64,000 bases of DNA. It comes from Paraeggerthella hongkongensis (GTDB lineage: Bacteria; Actinomycetota; Coriobacteriia; Coriobacteriales; Eggerthellaceae). Each line of letters begins with the position of its first letter. The first letter of the stretch is position 1. The DNA lies in contig NZ_PPTQ01000001.1 of assembly GCF_003340345.1 (NCBI RefSeq), positions 186,001-250,000 of the forward strand, in the 5' to 3' direction. This document shows positions 27,036-36,989 of the stretch, in pieces. Both the position numbers and the translations under genes were made by a program. The notes below the pieces were generated by a model. The model ran no database searches and was not told the DNA's origin. It worked only from the letters and a program-made list of their open reading frames with translations.

Positions 27036-29318
27036 CTAGCGCGCGGGACGATCAGGGCCATCGTCGTCCGACGCTCCCGTCGACCCCGTGCGCCCGAACG
27101 TCATCTTCTCGAACAGGTCCACGGGAACCGGCGCGGAGAACACGTAGCCCTGCACGGCGTCGCATTCGGTACTGCGCAAGAACTCCACTTGGGGAATGGT
27201 CTCGACGCCCTCGGCGATGGTTCCCATGTTGAGCTTCTTGGCCAAGTCGATAACCGACCCCACCACCACTTCGGAGCGGCTTTCGTCACCCAGGAAGAAC
27301 TGCCGGTCGATCTTGAGCGTGTCGACGGGAATGTCCTTCAAGACGTTCAGCGACGAGTACCCGCTGCCGAAATCGTCCATCGAGCAGCGAAAACCCAAGG
27401 AGTGGATGCCCAGGACGGTTTCGCGCAGAAGGTCAAGGCTCTCGAACGCCACGCTTTCGGTAAGCTCGAACTCCAAAAGCTCGGCAGGGACGTCGTAGCG
27501 CTTGCGGATCGCCTCGAACGCGTCCAGGAAGCGATCGTCGTGCAGATGCAGCGGCGACAGGTTCACCGAAAGCGGCAAAGGCTCGATGCCCGCATCGATC
27601 CACGAGCGGATCAGCTTGCACGACTGCTCGAACACGGCAAGGTCGATCTTTATCACGAAGCCGTTTCGCTCGAAGAAGGGAATGAACTCGCCCGGAGGCA
27701 GCAGGCCGCGCTTCGGCGAATCCCAGCGAACCAGCGCCTCGGCCCCGATGGTCCGCCCCGACTCCAGGCATATCTTGGGCTGCAGGAACAAGATGAACTC
27801 GCCGCGCTCGAGCGCTCGGTCCATCTCGTTTTCCATCTCTTTCTCGCGGATCAGCCGTTCGTGATCCACGTCGCTGAAAAACGAGCAGCGGCACAGGTGC
27901 CCGCCCGCCGCAGCAGAGGTTTTGCGGGCGGTGTTCGCCCGGTCCCTGATGGTGACGATGTCGCACGGCCACTCGACGGCGCATGCCCCGCAGTTGAGCT
28001 TGACGAAGTACGGCGCGTTGTTCTCGCGGTTGAACGCGTTGAGGCGCTCGGCCAGCTCGTGGAGCCATGCGCGCACAAGCTCCGGATCGGTGTCGTCGAG
28101 CATGACGTTGAACAGGTCGGCCGTCACGCGAGCGGAGGCTTCGCCCTCGCGCAGGCCGTCCGCAATGGCCTTGTGCAGGTACCGCAGAAGCTCGTCGCCG
28201 CGAGCTTTGCCGAAGCTGTCGTTGACCAGGCGGAAGTCTTCTATGTCGAGCGCGACCAAAGAAAACGGCGACCGATCCTTGATGCGCTCGGTCACCAGCA
28301 TGTCGAACCGCGCAACCGTATGCCCGCCCGTCACCGGGTCGACGAACGCCAGCCTGCTGATCTCGCGGTTCTTGCGCGATGTGGCCCAAGCCAGACAGCC
28401 CCCGAACGCGCCGAAGGAAACCAGGGCCAAGGCCGTCGTTCCAATGATGGCCAAGGTCGAATAATCCGAAACGGACGTGGCGTACAGCGAAGGCGGAACC
28501 ACCGAGATGGCGTACCAGCCTCCCAGATCGAGCGGGTAGTAGTTCACTTCGCGCAGCTGGCCGTCCACCGTGTAGCCCAAGCAACCGCTCATCCCCCGCT
28601 GCATGTCCTGCGCCATGCGAGCGATGTCGTCTTCGGATGCCACGGCCTCGTTGCGCAGGCCGTCGAAGAAGTTGCGGTCCTCCCCGAGCGAGTTCGCATT
28701 CTCGGAACGCAAGATGAAATCCCCGTCCGACGACACGATATGGGCGAATCCCACGCCGTCGGCCGTATCGGTGTTGTAGAGCAGCTTCATCGAATCGTGA
28801 GCGACCCATCCTACCACGGCCCCCAGGCCATTGGGGCCGACGGCCGGAACCGCGTACAGCGCGCCCTTGCCCGGGCTGAACTCGGGCACCTCGACCAGAT
28901 CGCCTTCGACGCCGGCCTGCCCTCCGATTGCGTCCATGACCACGCGGAACCCTTGCGCGTCGACCGCGCCTGCGCCGGGAACGGTCAAGGTCCCGCTTCG
29001 GTCGGCGTACCCGACCCAGCTGAAGGGCCCGCCGTCGACCAACGTCTCCGTAAGGGCCGCGCGGCTTTCGTCGTCGCCGTCGATCACGCTGAGCTGCCGG
29101 CCAAGATGCTCGAGAAGCTCCACGTTGAAGCTCATGCGCTGGTTGATCTTGTACGTGGTTTGCTGGGACAGCTCGGCAAGGTAGCTTTCGGTCTCCTCCA
29201 TGACCACCTGCTCGCCGCGCACGAGCGTGATCGCGCACACCGCGCCCGTCGCAAGCGCCACGACCGCGAACACGGCAGCGAACACGCGCAGGTAGCTCCC
29301 TTGCAGGATTGCTTTCAC
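27036..29318 (-). CDS. Membrane EAL phosphodiesterase with sensor and degenerate GGDEF domain
   Basis: 760 residues. Two membrane helices (LRVFAAVFAVVALATGAVCA; LAIIGTTALALVSFGAFGGC) flank an extracytoplasmic sensor region of the Cache type. The GGDEF domain keeps DIEDFRLVNDSFG and GDELLRYL, but its catalytic loop reads VTADLF instead of GGDEF, so cyclase activity is unlikely. The EAL domain is complete: AEALVRW, SVNLSPLHL, FELTES, DDFGSGYSS, LKIDRQF and AEGVET. I infer c-di-GMP hydrolysis tuned by the other domains. GTG 29318 has AAGGGG six bases upstream. The neighbouring hybrid kinase is 145 bases away on the same strand. Confidence 0.9.
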   Translation of the reverse strand: MKAILQGSYLRVFAAVFAVVALATGAVCAITLVRGEQVVMEETESYLAELSQQTTYKINQRMSFNVELLEHLGRQLSVIDGDDESRAALTETLVDGGPFSWVGYADRSGTLTVPGAGAVDAQGFRVVMDAIGGQAGVEGDLVEVPEFSPGKGALYAVPAVGPNGLGAVVGWVAHDSMKLLYNTDTADGVGFAHIVSSDGDFILRSENANSLGEDRNFFDGLRNEAVASEDDIARMAQDMQRGMSGCLGYTVDGQLREVNYYPLDLGGWYAISVVPPSLYATSVSDYSTLAIIGTTALALVSFGAFGGCLAWATSRKNREISRLAFVDPVTGGHTVARFDMLVTERIKDRSPFSLVALDIEDFRLVNDSFGKARGDELLRYLHKAIADGLREGEASARVTADLFNVMLDDTDPELVRAWLHELAERLNAFNRENNAPYFVKLNCGACAVEWPCDIVTIRDRANTARKTSAAAGGHLCRCSFFSDVDHERLIREKEMENEMDRALERGEFILFLQPKICLESGRTIGAEALVRWDSPKRGLLPPGEFIPFFERNGFVIKIDLAVFEQSCKLIRSWIDAGIEPLPLSVNLSPLHLHDDRFLDAFEAIRKRYDVPAELLEFELTESVAFESLDLLRETVLGIHSLGFRCSMDDFGSGYSSLNVLKDIPVDTLKIDRQFFLGDESRSEVVVGSVIDLAKKLNMGTIAEGVETIPQVEFLRSTECDAVQGYVFSAPVPVDLFEKMTFGRTGSTGASDDDGPDRPAR

Positions 29319-29462
29319 GATATCCCCTTTTAACGGTGAAGCGCGCCTTCGCAAGACCCCGGATTCAAGCGAGCGCGCCTTAGCAACTTCCGTTGACCTA
29401 ATTCCCCATTATTGCAAAGCGAGCCGCAGCGTGCAAGGCGCAATCGCAGGACCGAAGCATGC

Positions 29463-32255
29463 CTATCGGCTCAGGAAGACGCGCAGCGCATCGTAGAGCT
29501 GGTTGGCGTCGAACGGCTTGGGCACGAAGCCGTCCATGCCGGCGGCGCGCGCCTCCTCCCGATCCTCCTGGAACGTGTTGGCGGTCAAGGCGACGATGGG
29601 AACCGTCCGCGCGTCGGCACGGTCAAGCGACCGGATGGCGCGCGCGGCGGCAAGCCCGTCGAGCACCGGCATCCTCACGTCCATGAGCACGAAATCGTAC
29701 GTTCCCGTTTTCGAAGCCTCGAACAGGTCGATCGCCTCGCGCCCGTCCGCCGCTCGATCCACCGACACGCCCTGCATTTCAAGCAAAGCCGCCGCGATCT
29801 CGGCGTTCAGATCGTTGTCCTCGGCCAAAAGGACGTGCGACCCTTTCAAAGCAGGAGCGTTCTCAGGCGACAGGACAACCTTGTCCAGCGGAGCCTGCCC
29901 CTCTTCGGCAAGCGGCAGATCGATCGTGAAGAAGAACTCCGACCCCCGTCCGAAGCTGCTTCGAACCTCGAGCGAGCCGCCCATAAGGCGCACGAGGCTG
30001 CTGCTGATGGCAAGTCCCAGGCCGGTTCCCTGAGCGTTGCGACGGTTCTCGGCGGCCTGCTCGAACGAATCGAAGATACGGCCCAGATCCTCTTCGCGAA
30101 TGCCCGCGCCGTCGTCTTTCACGCTGAAGCGAAGGCGCACGCTCGCGTCGTCTCGGCGCAGCTCCTTGATGGAAAGCTGGACGAAGCCGCCGCTGTCGGT
30201 GAACTTGAACGCGTTCGACAGCAGGTTCGCCAGCACCTGCTGAAGACGCACATCGTCTCCCACCACGCCCTCGTCCACGCCGCAGCGAACCTCGAAGCGC
30301 ACGCCCTTCTCCTCGGCCTGCATGCAGAACATGCTCTCCAAGCGCTCGGCCAGACAGCGGAGGCGCATGGGGGCGACCTCGATGCGCATCTTGTTGTTGT
30401 CGATCTTCGACATGTCCAGGATGTCGTTGACAAGCGAGAGCAGGAACTGGGCCGACGTGTTGATCTTCTCAAGGCTGGAGCGGATGGCGGGCGTGGCCTC
30501 CCCCGACAGCGACGCCACGCTGGAAAGCCCGATGATGGCGTTCATGGGCGTGCGTATCTCGTGCGACATGCGCGAGAGGAAGTCCGCCTTCTCGCGACCG
30601 GCCTCCTCCGCTTTCTCCAGCTTGATCGCCATCACGCGGGCGCGCACCTTCGACAGCGACACCACAACGCCGATGGCCCCCAAAAGCAAGGCGAACACAA
30701 GCACCATGGTGACCACGAGAAAGGGGTTTTGCGCCACGAACGACTCGATGGTGGCGCGATGCGAGGTCACTGGCGTGGAGTTGCGGGACACGATGGCGTC
30801 AAGCTCGTCGCTCGACAAGCTGTTCACGGCCTTGTTCAGCACGGCGTATAAAGACGCGTCCACGGGCTTGGGCAGCGCCACGGAGAACACGGCGTCGTCG
30901 TGCTCCGACGTTGCCGGGGCAACGTTGGCGTACGAGCGCTCGACGAACAGGCTCTCGGCGCACGAGGCGGGCATGCTGGTTAGGTCGGCGCGCCCCTCGT
31001 TCACGGCCGACAAGCACTCTTCGTACGTCGCATAGCGCACCACGCGCGCCACGTCGAGGCCCTTCGGGTCGGCAAGCCCCTCCAGCTGCGCGAACACCAG
31101 GCCCTCGCTTCGCTGGGACCCCGCCTTGCTCCTGAGCACCACTCCGTCCAAGGATGCATAGCTTGCCGTCAGGGCCAGACCGCGCTCGGATGCAGTGCGC
31201 TCGTCGCCCTGGAATCCGCCCAGCACGTCCGCTTCGCCCGACGCCACCAGCTCGAGCGCGGCTTCGTACGTGCTTGCGTGGACGAACCGAAACGTCAAGC
31301 CCGTCCGTTCGGACACCAGGCCCAAGACCTCCTTCACCACGCCTCGGTACGATCCCTCAAGGTCGTAGTACAAAGGATACTGCCCCGCCACCACGGCCAC
31401 CCTGACCTCGCCCCGGCCCGCGACGTACGCGCGGTCGTCGGCCGAAAGCTCAAGGGGGAACCGGTACATCTGGGGAAAATAGGCGTCGTGAAGCTTGGTG
31501 GCGAACCCGGGGTCGGCTGCGTACACCTGGGCCATTGCGGCATCGAGCTCGGGCAGCAGGTCGCTTCCCTTCGCAAGGGCGAAGTACTGCGGCTCGCCGC
31601 CGAACGACGCAACGACCTTGCAGTTGCCGGGAAGATCCGTGTCCCCGGTCAGCATGACGTCGGCCGTGCCGTCGTCGAGGCAGCTTTTGTACGAAGCGTA
31701 GTCAAGCGGAAGAAGCGTGCAGGAAAGGCCGTTCAGGCTCAGGAAGCTCTCGAGCCGCTTGTTCTTGTCGACGGCTTTCTCGTACACGCCGATCGTCGCG
31801 CCGTCCAGGGTGCTCAAGTCGAAGCTCGCAACGGCGTCGTTGTCCTGCGCGCACGCCAGCAGCGAGCGGTTCGAGCCCATGCTGTAGGTCGAGTAGTCAA
31901 GGGAGTCGGCAAGCTGCTCGCGCACGAACATGCCGCCCACCAGGTCGATTTCGCCATCGCGCAGCCGATCGATCAAGTTGTCGATGTCTCCGTCGACGAA
32001 TTCGTATTCCCAACCGGTGTACTTCGCGATCTCGGTGAGCCAGTCGAAGAGCACCCCGCTGCGATTCCCCTGGTCGTCCACCATGCTCAAGCCCTCGGAC
32101 GGAGGAAACGCCACCTTCACCACGCGCCCGCGAGACGACGAAGCCCGCTCGTCGGCAACCGCAGGAGCAGCGAACGCGACGGCCAGCATCGCCGAGAGCA
32201 CCAGTGCGCACGCGATGCGCTTCGCCCATTTCCCCACGGCTCGAACCTCCTCCAT
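29463..32255 (-). CDS. BvgS-like hybrid sensor kinase with two periplasmic binding domains
   Basis: 930 residues. Signal peptide (ACALVLSAMLAVAFAAPAVA), then two SBP_bac_3-type solute-binding domains (about residues 45-260: VVKVAFPPSEGLSMVDDQGN; about 280-500: VRVAVVAGQYPLYYDLEGSY), a membrane helix (FLVVTMVLVFALLLGAIGVV), HisKA with SHEIRTPMNAIIGL, HATPase with NLLSNAFKFT, DDGAGI and GTGLGLAISS, and a receiver domain (LLAEDNDLNAE, LMDVRMPVLDG, VALTAN, KPFD). There is no HPt domain after the receiver and no response regulator gene nearby, so its output partner is unknown. Extracytoplasmic ligand sensing is inferred from the SBP domains. AGGAGG precedes the ATG. Confidence 0.92.
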   Translation of the reverse strand: MEEVRAVGKWAKRIACALVLSAMLAVAFAAPAVADERASSSRGRVVKVAFPPSEGLSMVDDQGNRSGVLFDWLTEIAKYTGWEYEFVDGDIDNLIDRLRDGEIDLVGGMFVREQLADSLDYSTYSMGSNRSLLACAQDNDAVASFDLSTLDGATIGVYEKAVDKNKRLESFLSLNGLSCTLLPLDYASYKSCLDDGTADVMLTGDTDLPGNCKVVASFGGEPQYFALAKGSDLLPELDAAMAQVYAADPGFATKLHDAYFPQMYRFPLELSADDRAYVAGRGEVRVAVVAGQYPLYYDLEGSYRGVVKEVLGLVSERTGLTFRFVHASTYEAALELVASGEADVLGGFQGDERTASERGLALTASYASLDGVVLRSKAGSQRSEGLVFAQLEGLADPKGLDVARVVRYATYEECLSAVNEGRADLTSMPASCAESLFVERSYANVAPATSEHDDAVFSVALPKPVDASLYAVLNKAVNSLSSDELDAIVSRNSTPVTSHRATIESFVAQNPFLVVTMVLVFALLLGAIGVVVSLSKVRARVMAIKLEKAEEAGREKADFLSRMSHEIRTPMNAIIGLSSVASLSGEATPAIRSSLEKINTSAQFLLSLVNDILDMSKIDNNKMRIEVAPMRLRCLAERLESMFCMQAEEKGVRFEVRCGVDEGVVGDDVRLQQVLANLLSNAFKFTDSGGFVQLSIKELRRDDASVRLRFSVKDDGAGIREEDLGRIFDSFEQAAENRRNAQGTGLGLAISSSLVRLMGGSLEVRSSFGRGSEFFFTIDLPLAEEGQAPLDKVVLSPENAPALKGSHVLLAEDNDLNAEIAAALLEMQGVSVDRAADGREAIDLFEASKTGTYDFVLMDVRMPVLDGLAAARAIRSLDRADARTVPIVALTANTFQEDREEARAAGMDGFVPKPFDANQLYDALRVFLSR

Positions 32256-32368
32256 CGCCTGCGGTACCGCTTCCAGTCGAATCAGCTGTAGGGCACCCAG
32301 AATACCACGACAAGGGAAGACGCAGCTGAAACTGTAAACCTACGAGCCACGCGGCTGCGAAAGGCCGC

Positions 32369-34744
32369 CTACAGCAGATCGTCGGGATCCACGTCGATCG
32401 CTACGTTCGCGTCCTTGTCGGGCTTGCGATGCCTGAAGTACGGAAGAAGCACGGCCGAGAGGTCGGCCTCCGGCGGGCACTTCACCACGATGTGCCAGCG
32501 GTACGTGCCCCGCAGCTTCGCGAGAACGCACGGCGTAGCGGGCAGGACCGTCCAATCGTCGCCGCCGAAATCGCGCACGACCTGCTCGATCCCCTGCTGC
32601 AGCCGCTGGGCAGCCCCGCGCACCGCCGCTTCGTCCTTGCCCCAGATCAGCACGTTCGCCATGCGCACGTACGGCGGGTACCCCAACAGGCGCCGCTTCG
32701 GCAGCTCGTCGCGCAGAAACAGCGCGCGGTCGTACGACGCCGCGGCCCGGATGGGGGCGGCGTCCGCCTCGTAGGTCTGCACGAGCACGCGCCCCGGCAG
32801 CTCGGCGCGCCCCGCGCGTCCGGCCACCTGCTCCACAAGGTCGAACGTGCGCTCGGCGGCTCGATAGTCGGGAAGCTTCAGCATGGTGTCGGCGTTGATG
32901 ACGCCCACCAGCGTGACGTCTTCGAAGTCAAGGCCCTTTGCGATCATCTGCGTGCCCAAAAGCACAGCGGCGTCGGCGGCGGCAAACTCCTCTAAAAGCC
33001 GCTGGTGGGCGCCCTTGCCCGACGTCGTGTCGGCGTCCATGCGCACGATGGGAACCCCAGGGCCCACTCCGGGGGTCTCGTCCAGCAAAACCCGCAGATC
33101 GGCCTCGACCCGCTGCGTTCCGGCACCGAACTTCTTGAGATAGGGGCTGCCGCATTCGGGGCAGACCGGGGGCACCGCGATGCGGTAGCCGCAGTGATGG
33201 CAGATAAGGAAGCTTCCCCGCTCGTGATAGGTCAGCGATGTGGAGCAGGACGGGCATTCCGGCACGAACCCGCACTCCCGGCACAGCAAGAACTTCGCGA
33301 ATCCGCGCTGATTGAGCAGCAGGACCGCCTTTCGACCAGCGGAAAGCTCTTCGGCAAGCGCACGGGAGAGCGCGCCCGAGAACATGGAGCGGGAGCCTCC
33401 GCTGAATTCCACCGCCATGTCGACGACGCGAACGGCGGGCAAGGGCTTGCCGTTCGCGCGCTCGGGCAGCTCGACATGATGCCATCGGGGATCCTTCGCG
33501 CACGCGTGAAGCGCCTCGATGGAAGGGGTGGCCGACCCGAGCACCACGGCCGCGCCCGCGCGGCGCGCCATCCATACAGCCACGTCGCGCGCGTGGTAGC
33601 GCGGCGAGCTGTCCTGCTTGTAAGAGCCCTCGTGCTCCTCGTCGATGACAAGGAGCCCCAGGTTGGAAAGCGGCGTGAACAGGGCGCTTCGAGCGCCCAC
33701 CACCACGCGCGCCGCGCCCGAGCGAATGAAGTCCCACTGGTCGTAGCGCTCGCCCTGGCTCATGCGCGAGTGCATGACGGCCACGGTGTCGCCGAAGCGG
33801 CCGCGGAACCGGCCCACCGTCTGCGGAGTGAGCGAGATCTCGGGCACGAGCACGCACGCCGTGCGCCCCGCGGCGAGCGTCGCCTCGATGGCCTGGAGAT
33901 ACACTTCTGTCTTGCCCGACCCGGTCACGCCGTCCACCAGCACGACCTCGCCCGCGCCGCGCTCGCGCGCCGCATCGATGACGGCGAGCGCCGCCGCCTG
34001 CCCCTGCGTGAGCGGCGGCTTGGGAGAGGGGGCGAAGCCGCTTGCAGGCTGCATGCCCGCAGGTTGGCGCAGCGAGTCGGCAGGGGCGTTCGCAGCGTTC
34101 GCAGGCTCCGACGGAGCCGCGAAGCCTCGCATGCGGCGACGATGCTCGATGCGCACGACGCCTTGCTTCTCGAGCGTCTTCAACGGAGCCGACACCGCGC
34201 CGAACTCGGCCGACAGCTCGGCTACGCGCAGCTCGCCCGCGCGCAGGGCCTCCACGATGGAAGCTTGCTTGACGGCGTTCTTCCGAGGCTCGAACGTGTC
34301 GAAGGCCGCACCCGGCAGCACCCAGCGATCGTCCACTTCCCCCACGGCAGGCTCTTCCAAGCGCCAGTAGCCCTCGCGCGACCGCACCATGCGCGGCACC
34401 CCGCCCGGCGGGGTGAACAGGCGCACGCACGACGAGAGCGGAGCGATGTAGCGCTGCGCCAGCCACTGGGCGCAGGCGGCGCCCTCTTCGTCGAAATACG
34501 GGCGGCTCACCGCTCGCACGATAACCTTGAGCTTGGCGGGGTCGAGCCCTTCGGGATAGTCGCCGTCTTCGCGTTCCTCGATGCCTATCACGAAGCCGAT
34601 CGCACGCCGATGGCCGAACGGCACGAGCACGGCGCAGCCCACCTCGACGGGATGGTCGCCGCTTTCGTCCTCGGGCACGGCGTACGTGTAGGGCGCGTCG
34701 AGCGCTTGCGTGGGTATGTCCAGGATGATCGATGCGAGTTTCAT
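32369..34744 (-). CDS. priA: Primosomal helicase PriA
   Basis: 791 residues; restarts stalled replication forks. N-terminal DNA-binding domain (LASIILDIPTQALDAPYTYA, CAVLVPFGHRRAIGFVIGI), helicase core with VTGSGKTEVYLQAIE, DEEHEGSYKQ and GSATPSIEAL, and an eight-cysteine zinc region (LLCRECGFVPECPSCSTSL, ICHHCGYR, VCPECGSPYL). An Ala/Pro-rich linker of about 40 residues (PSEPANAANAPADSLRQPAG) before the helicase is not typical. ATG 34744 starts KLASII directly; an in-frame GTG at 34774 is possible. Confidence 0.95.
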   Translation of the reverse strand: MKLASIILDIPTQALDAPYTYAVPEDESGDHPVEVGCAVLVPFGHRRAIGFVIGIEEREDGDYPEGLDPAKLKVIVRAVSRPYFDEEGAACAQWLAQRYIAPLSSCVRLFTPPGGVPRMVRSREGYWRLEEPAVGEVDDRWVLPGAAFDTFEPRKNAVKQASIVEALRAGELRVAELSAEFGAVSAPLKTLEKQGVVRIEHRRRMRGFAAPSEPANAANAPADSLRQPAGMQPASGFAPSPKPPLTQGQAAALAVIDAARERGAGEVVLVDGVTGSGKTEVYLQAIEATLAAGRTACVLVPEISLTPQTVGRFRGRFGDTVAVMHSRMSQGERYDQWDFIRSGAARVVVGARSALFTPLSNLGLLVIDEEHEGSYKQDSSPRYHARDVAVWMARRAGAAVVLGSATPSIEALHACAKDPRWHHVELPERANGKPLPAVRVVDMAVEFSGGSRSMFSGALSRALAEELSAGRKAVLLLNQRGFAKFLLCRECGFVPECPSCSTSLTYHERGSFLICHHCGYRIAVPPVCPECGSPYLKKFGAGTQRVEADLRVLLDETPGVGPGVPIVRMDADTTSGKGAHQRLLEEFAAADAAVLLGTQMIAKGLDFEDVTLVGVINADTMLKLPDYRAAERTFDLVEQVAGRAGRAELPGRVLVQTYEADAAPIRAAASYDRALFLRDELPKRRLLGYPPYVRMANVLIWGKDEAAVRGAAQRLQQGIEQVVRDFGGDDWTVLPATPCVLAKLRGTYRWHIVVKCPPEADLSAVLLPYFRHRKPDKDANVAIDVDPDDLL

Positions 34745-34861
34745 ATCTTCAGTATATCCTATGTCCTCGTTCACTCCGAAACGCGCCTGCGCCCTTCCCC
34801 ATTCGCTAGCCCATGCGCTCTCGACCGGCTCGATCTCCTTTTATAGCTCGATCGCCTCTTA

Positions 34862-34913
34862 CAATAAGAAGAGGCCGCCCTCGCGCATCGAACCGCGCAA
34901 CGGGCGACCTCTT
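34862..34913 (-). terminator. Terminator of metK
   Basis: AAGAGGCCGCCC (34869-34880) and GGGCGACCTCTT (34902-34913) form a 12-bp stem with one mismatch and an inner GCGC pairing. On the minus strand a weak T-rich stretch follows. It starts about 20 bases after the metK stop. Confidence 0.75.
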
Positions 34914-34932
34914 TCCATCAGCGAAGCGCAGG

Positions 34933-36198
34933 CTATGCCACTCCGCAGGCTTTCCGCAGCTCGTCAGCTTTATCGGTGCGCTCCCAGGTGAACTCGGGAA
35001 GCTCGCGGCCGAAGTGGCCGTAGGCGGCCGTCTTGCGGTAGATGGGGCGGCGCAGGTCGAGCGCGTCCACGATGGCGCCGGGGCGCAGGTCGAAGGTCTG
35101 CTCGATCGCGGCCATGATGTCGGCCTCGGGCACCGCGTTGGTGCCGAAGGTGTCCACCATCACCGAAACGGGCTTGGCCATGCCGATGGCGTAGGCGACC
35201 TGCACCTCGCAGCGGCGCGCGAGGCCCGCAGCCACCACGTTCTTGGCCACCCAGCGCGCCGCGTAGGCAGCCGAGCGGTCCACCTTCGTGCAGTCCTTGC
35301 CGGAGAACGCGCCGCCGCCGTGGCGGCCCATGCCGCCGTAGGTGTCGACGATGATCTTGCGGCCGGTCAGGCCCGCGTCTCCCATGGGGCCGCCGATGAC
35401 GAAGCGGCCGGTGGGGTTCACGTGGATCTCGGCGTCGGCGGCCAGCTCCACGCCCTCGTGCGCGAACACCGGCTCCACCACGTTCGCGATGATCTGCGCG
35501 CGCAGCTCATCATGGGCGATGGCCTCGGAGTGCTGCGTGGACACGACCACCTTCTCCACGTTCACGGGACGGCCGTCCTCGTAGCGCACGGACACCTGGG
35601 TCTTGCCGTCGGGGCGCAGATGCGGCATGACGCCGCTCTTGCGCACCTCGGTCAGGCGCTCGGCCAGGCGATGCGCCAGGTAGACGGGCATGGGCATGAG
35701 CGTGGACGTTTCGTCGCACGCGTAGCCGAACATCATGCCCTGGTCGCCCGCGCCGATGCGCTCGTAAGGGTCGTCCTCGGCTAGGCCGTGCTGGGCCTCC
35801 CAGCTTTCGTCGACGCCCTGGGCGATGTCGGGGCTTTGGTCGTGGATGGCGTTGAGCACGCCGCAGGTATCGCAGTCGAAGCCGTACTTCGCGCGGTCGT
35901 AGCCGATGTCGCGCAGCACCTCGCGCACGATGGCGGGCACATCGACGTACGCCTGCGTGCGGATCTCGCCCGTGACGATGACCATGCCGGTGGTGGCCAT
36001 GGTCTCGCAGGCGCAGCGCACCTGCGCGGGATCGGCAGGCTGCCCGCTGGGGGCGATGTAGCCCTGAGCCGCCAGCTCGATCTCCTTGGCCAGGATGGCG
36101 TCGAGCACGGCGTCGGATATCTGGTCGCACACCTTGTCGGGATGACCCTCGGTGACGGACTCGGACGTGAACAGGTACGTAGAACATTCTTCGGCCAT
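34933..36198 (-). CDS. metK: S-adenosylmethionine synthetase
   Basis: 421 residues; makes SAM from methionine and ATP. Family motifs: [37 protein letters not shown] near the end and [16 protein letters not shown]. The last normally reads KDPTKVDRS; here Pro is replaced by Cys. ATG 36198 is preferred because AGGAGG lies five bases upstream; the SD itself abuts the riboswitch stem, so translation is probably SAM-controlled. An in-frame ATG five codons earlier overlaps the SD. Confidence 0.97.
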   Translation of the reverse strand: MAEECSTYLFTSESVTEGHPDKVCDQISDAVLDAILAKEIELAAQGYIAPSGQPADPAQVRCACETMATTGMVIVTGEIRTQAYVDVPAIVREVLRDIGYDRAKYGFDCDTCGVLNAIHDQSPDIAQGVDESWEAQHGLAEDDPYERIGAGDQGMMFGYACDETSTLMPMPVYLAHRLAERLTEVRKSGVMPHLRPDGKTQVSVRYEDGRPVNVEKVVVSTQHSEAIAHDELRAQIIANVVEPVFAHEGVELAADAEIHVNPTGRFVIGGPMGDAGLTGRKIIVDTYGGMGRHGGGAFSGKDCTKVDRSAAYAARWVAKNVVAAGLARRCEVQVAYAIGMAKPVSVMVDTFGTNAVPEADIMAAIEQTFDLRPGAIVDALDLRRPIYRKTAAYGHFGRELPEFTWERTDKADELRKACGVA

Positions 36199-36208
36199 AA
36201 GTTCCTCC

Positions 36209-36297
36209 TTCATCGCTGTAGGCCGGACCACCTTGGCGTATCCGCCAGGTTGGTGTCGGGATCTCAGAGCCAACTCTCTCCCCCGACTCTTGATAAA
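36209..36297 (-). promoter_or_regulatory. SAM riboswitch (SAM-I/SAM-IV clan) in the metK leader
   Basis: Read on the minus strand: P1 5' side TTTATC, then AAGAGTCGGGGGAGAGAG (the J1/2-P2 kink-turn core), GTTGGCTCTGAGATCCCGAC, CCAACC, a short P3 (CCTGGCG-GATA-CGCCAAGG), TGGTCC, and P1 3' side GATGAA. The P4 element of classical SAM-I is minimal or absent. P1 3' side overlaps the metK Shine-Dalgarno AAGGAGG by two bases, so control is likely at translation initiation. Confidence 0.85.
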
Positions 36298-36502
36298 ACA
36301 GAGAACCGCGCGCATGGCCGGAATCCCCGTGAAACCCTGCCGATGGTACCCTGAAAGCACTATTCGCGCAAGAGGAGAAGACCCCGCCCCGCGGAGTCCC
36401 CACGGAATGAACCGCCGAAGCCGCTCCCTTGCCGCGCGCGGGCGCGCGAACGCAGCCCCGAGCCGCCCCTTCGCCCCGTTGCGCACGAAATATCGCCCTC
36501 CG

Positions 36503-36664
36503 TGGCAGGTTCTGACGGTTTGAGGTCGTTGGAGGCCCCCTTGCCTTTAGCGGCAATCGAGCAGTCCCGCATTGCACCAGGTCAGAAAGCTATAGAAAAT
36601 TGTTAGGTGTTCAGGCGCGCCTCATCGTGCTTCGGAAACGACCTCAAACCGTCAGAACCTGCCA
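36503..36664. mobile_element. MITE-like 162-bp element with 28-bp terminal inverted repeats
   Basis: The first and last 28 bases are perfect inverted copies (left begins TGGCAGGTTCTGACGG, right ends CCGTCAGAACCTGCCA). The interior is 106 bases, includes an AT-rich part and a TTGCC/GGCAA hairpin, and has no transposase. No clear target duplication flanks it. The outer flanks are also loosely alike (CCCCG..GCGC-CGAAA), so the repeat may extend in degenerate form. Confidence 0.5.
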
Positions 36665-36689
36665 GCAAACGCGGTTTTTCGCGCGCGGG

Positions 36690-36860
36690 GCTATGGGAGG
36701 GGGCCGGCGGAACCCGTGCGCGGGGCCATGAGAGAGTGAGAGAGAGGGACCCGTGCGCGGGGCCATGGGAGGGGCCGGCGGCTGGCGGAACCCGTGCGCA
36801 AGGCTACGAGAGGGGTCGGCGGTCGGCGGGGTGCGGGCCGGAGGAACCCGTCCCAGCCTC
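36690..36860. repeat. Degenerate tandem repeat (ACCCGTGCGCGGGGCCATG type)
   Basis: The unit GGAACCCGTGCGC-GGGCCATGAGAG recurs at about 36708, 36748 and 36787, with a shorter copy at 36843. Spacers are purine-rich (GAGAGAGTGAGAGAGAGG). Unit spacing is about 40 bases. Confidence 0.55.
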
Positions 36861-36989
36861 GCGCCGCCGCCGTTCCTGTGGCGATACGGCAACCGCCTCG
36901 ATGCGGACGATCGGCTCGTGCTACACTTTTTTCCAAACGTGAACCCCCTGCCCCGACGCTTCCACGGGCGGGTCTGCGAAAGGATCGCC

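Larger units (their letters stand above)
36301..36989. other. Region between the SAM riboswitch and the ATP-grasp gene: repeats, no gene
   Basis: About 690 bases with no convincing coding sequence. It contains an inverted-repeat element (36503-36664) and a GC/GA-rich degenerate tandem repeat (about 36690-36860), listed separately. The metK promoter must lie in or upstream of 36300-36500 on the minus strand but is not clear. Confidence 0.6.
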
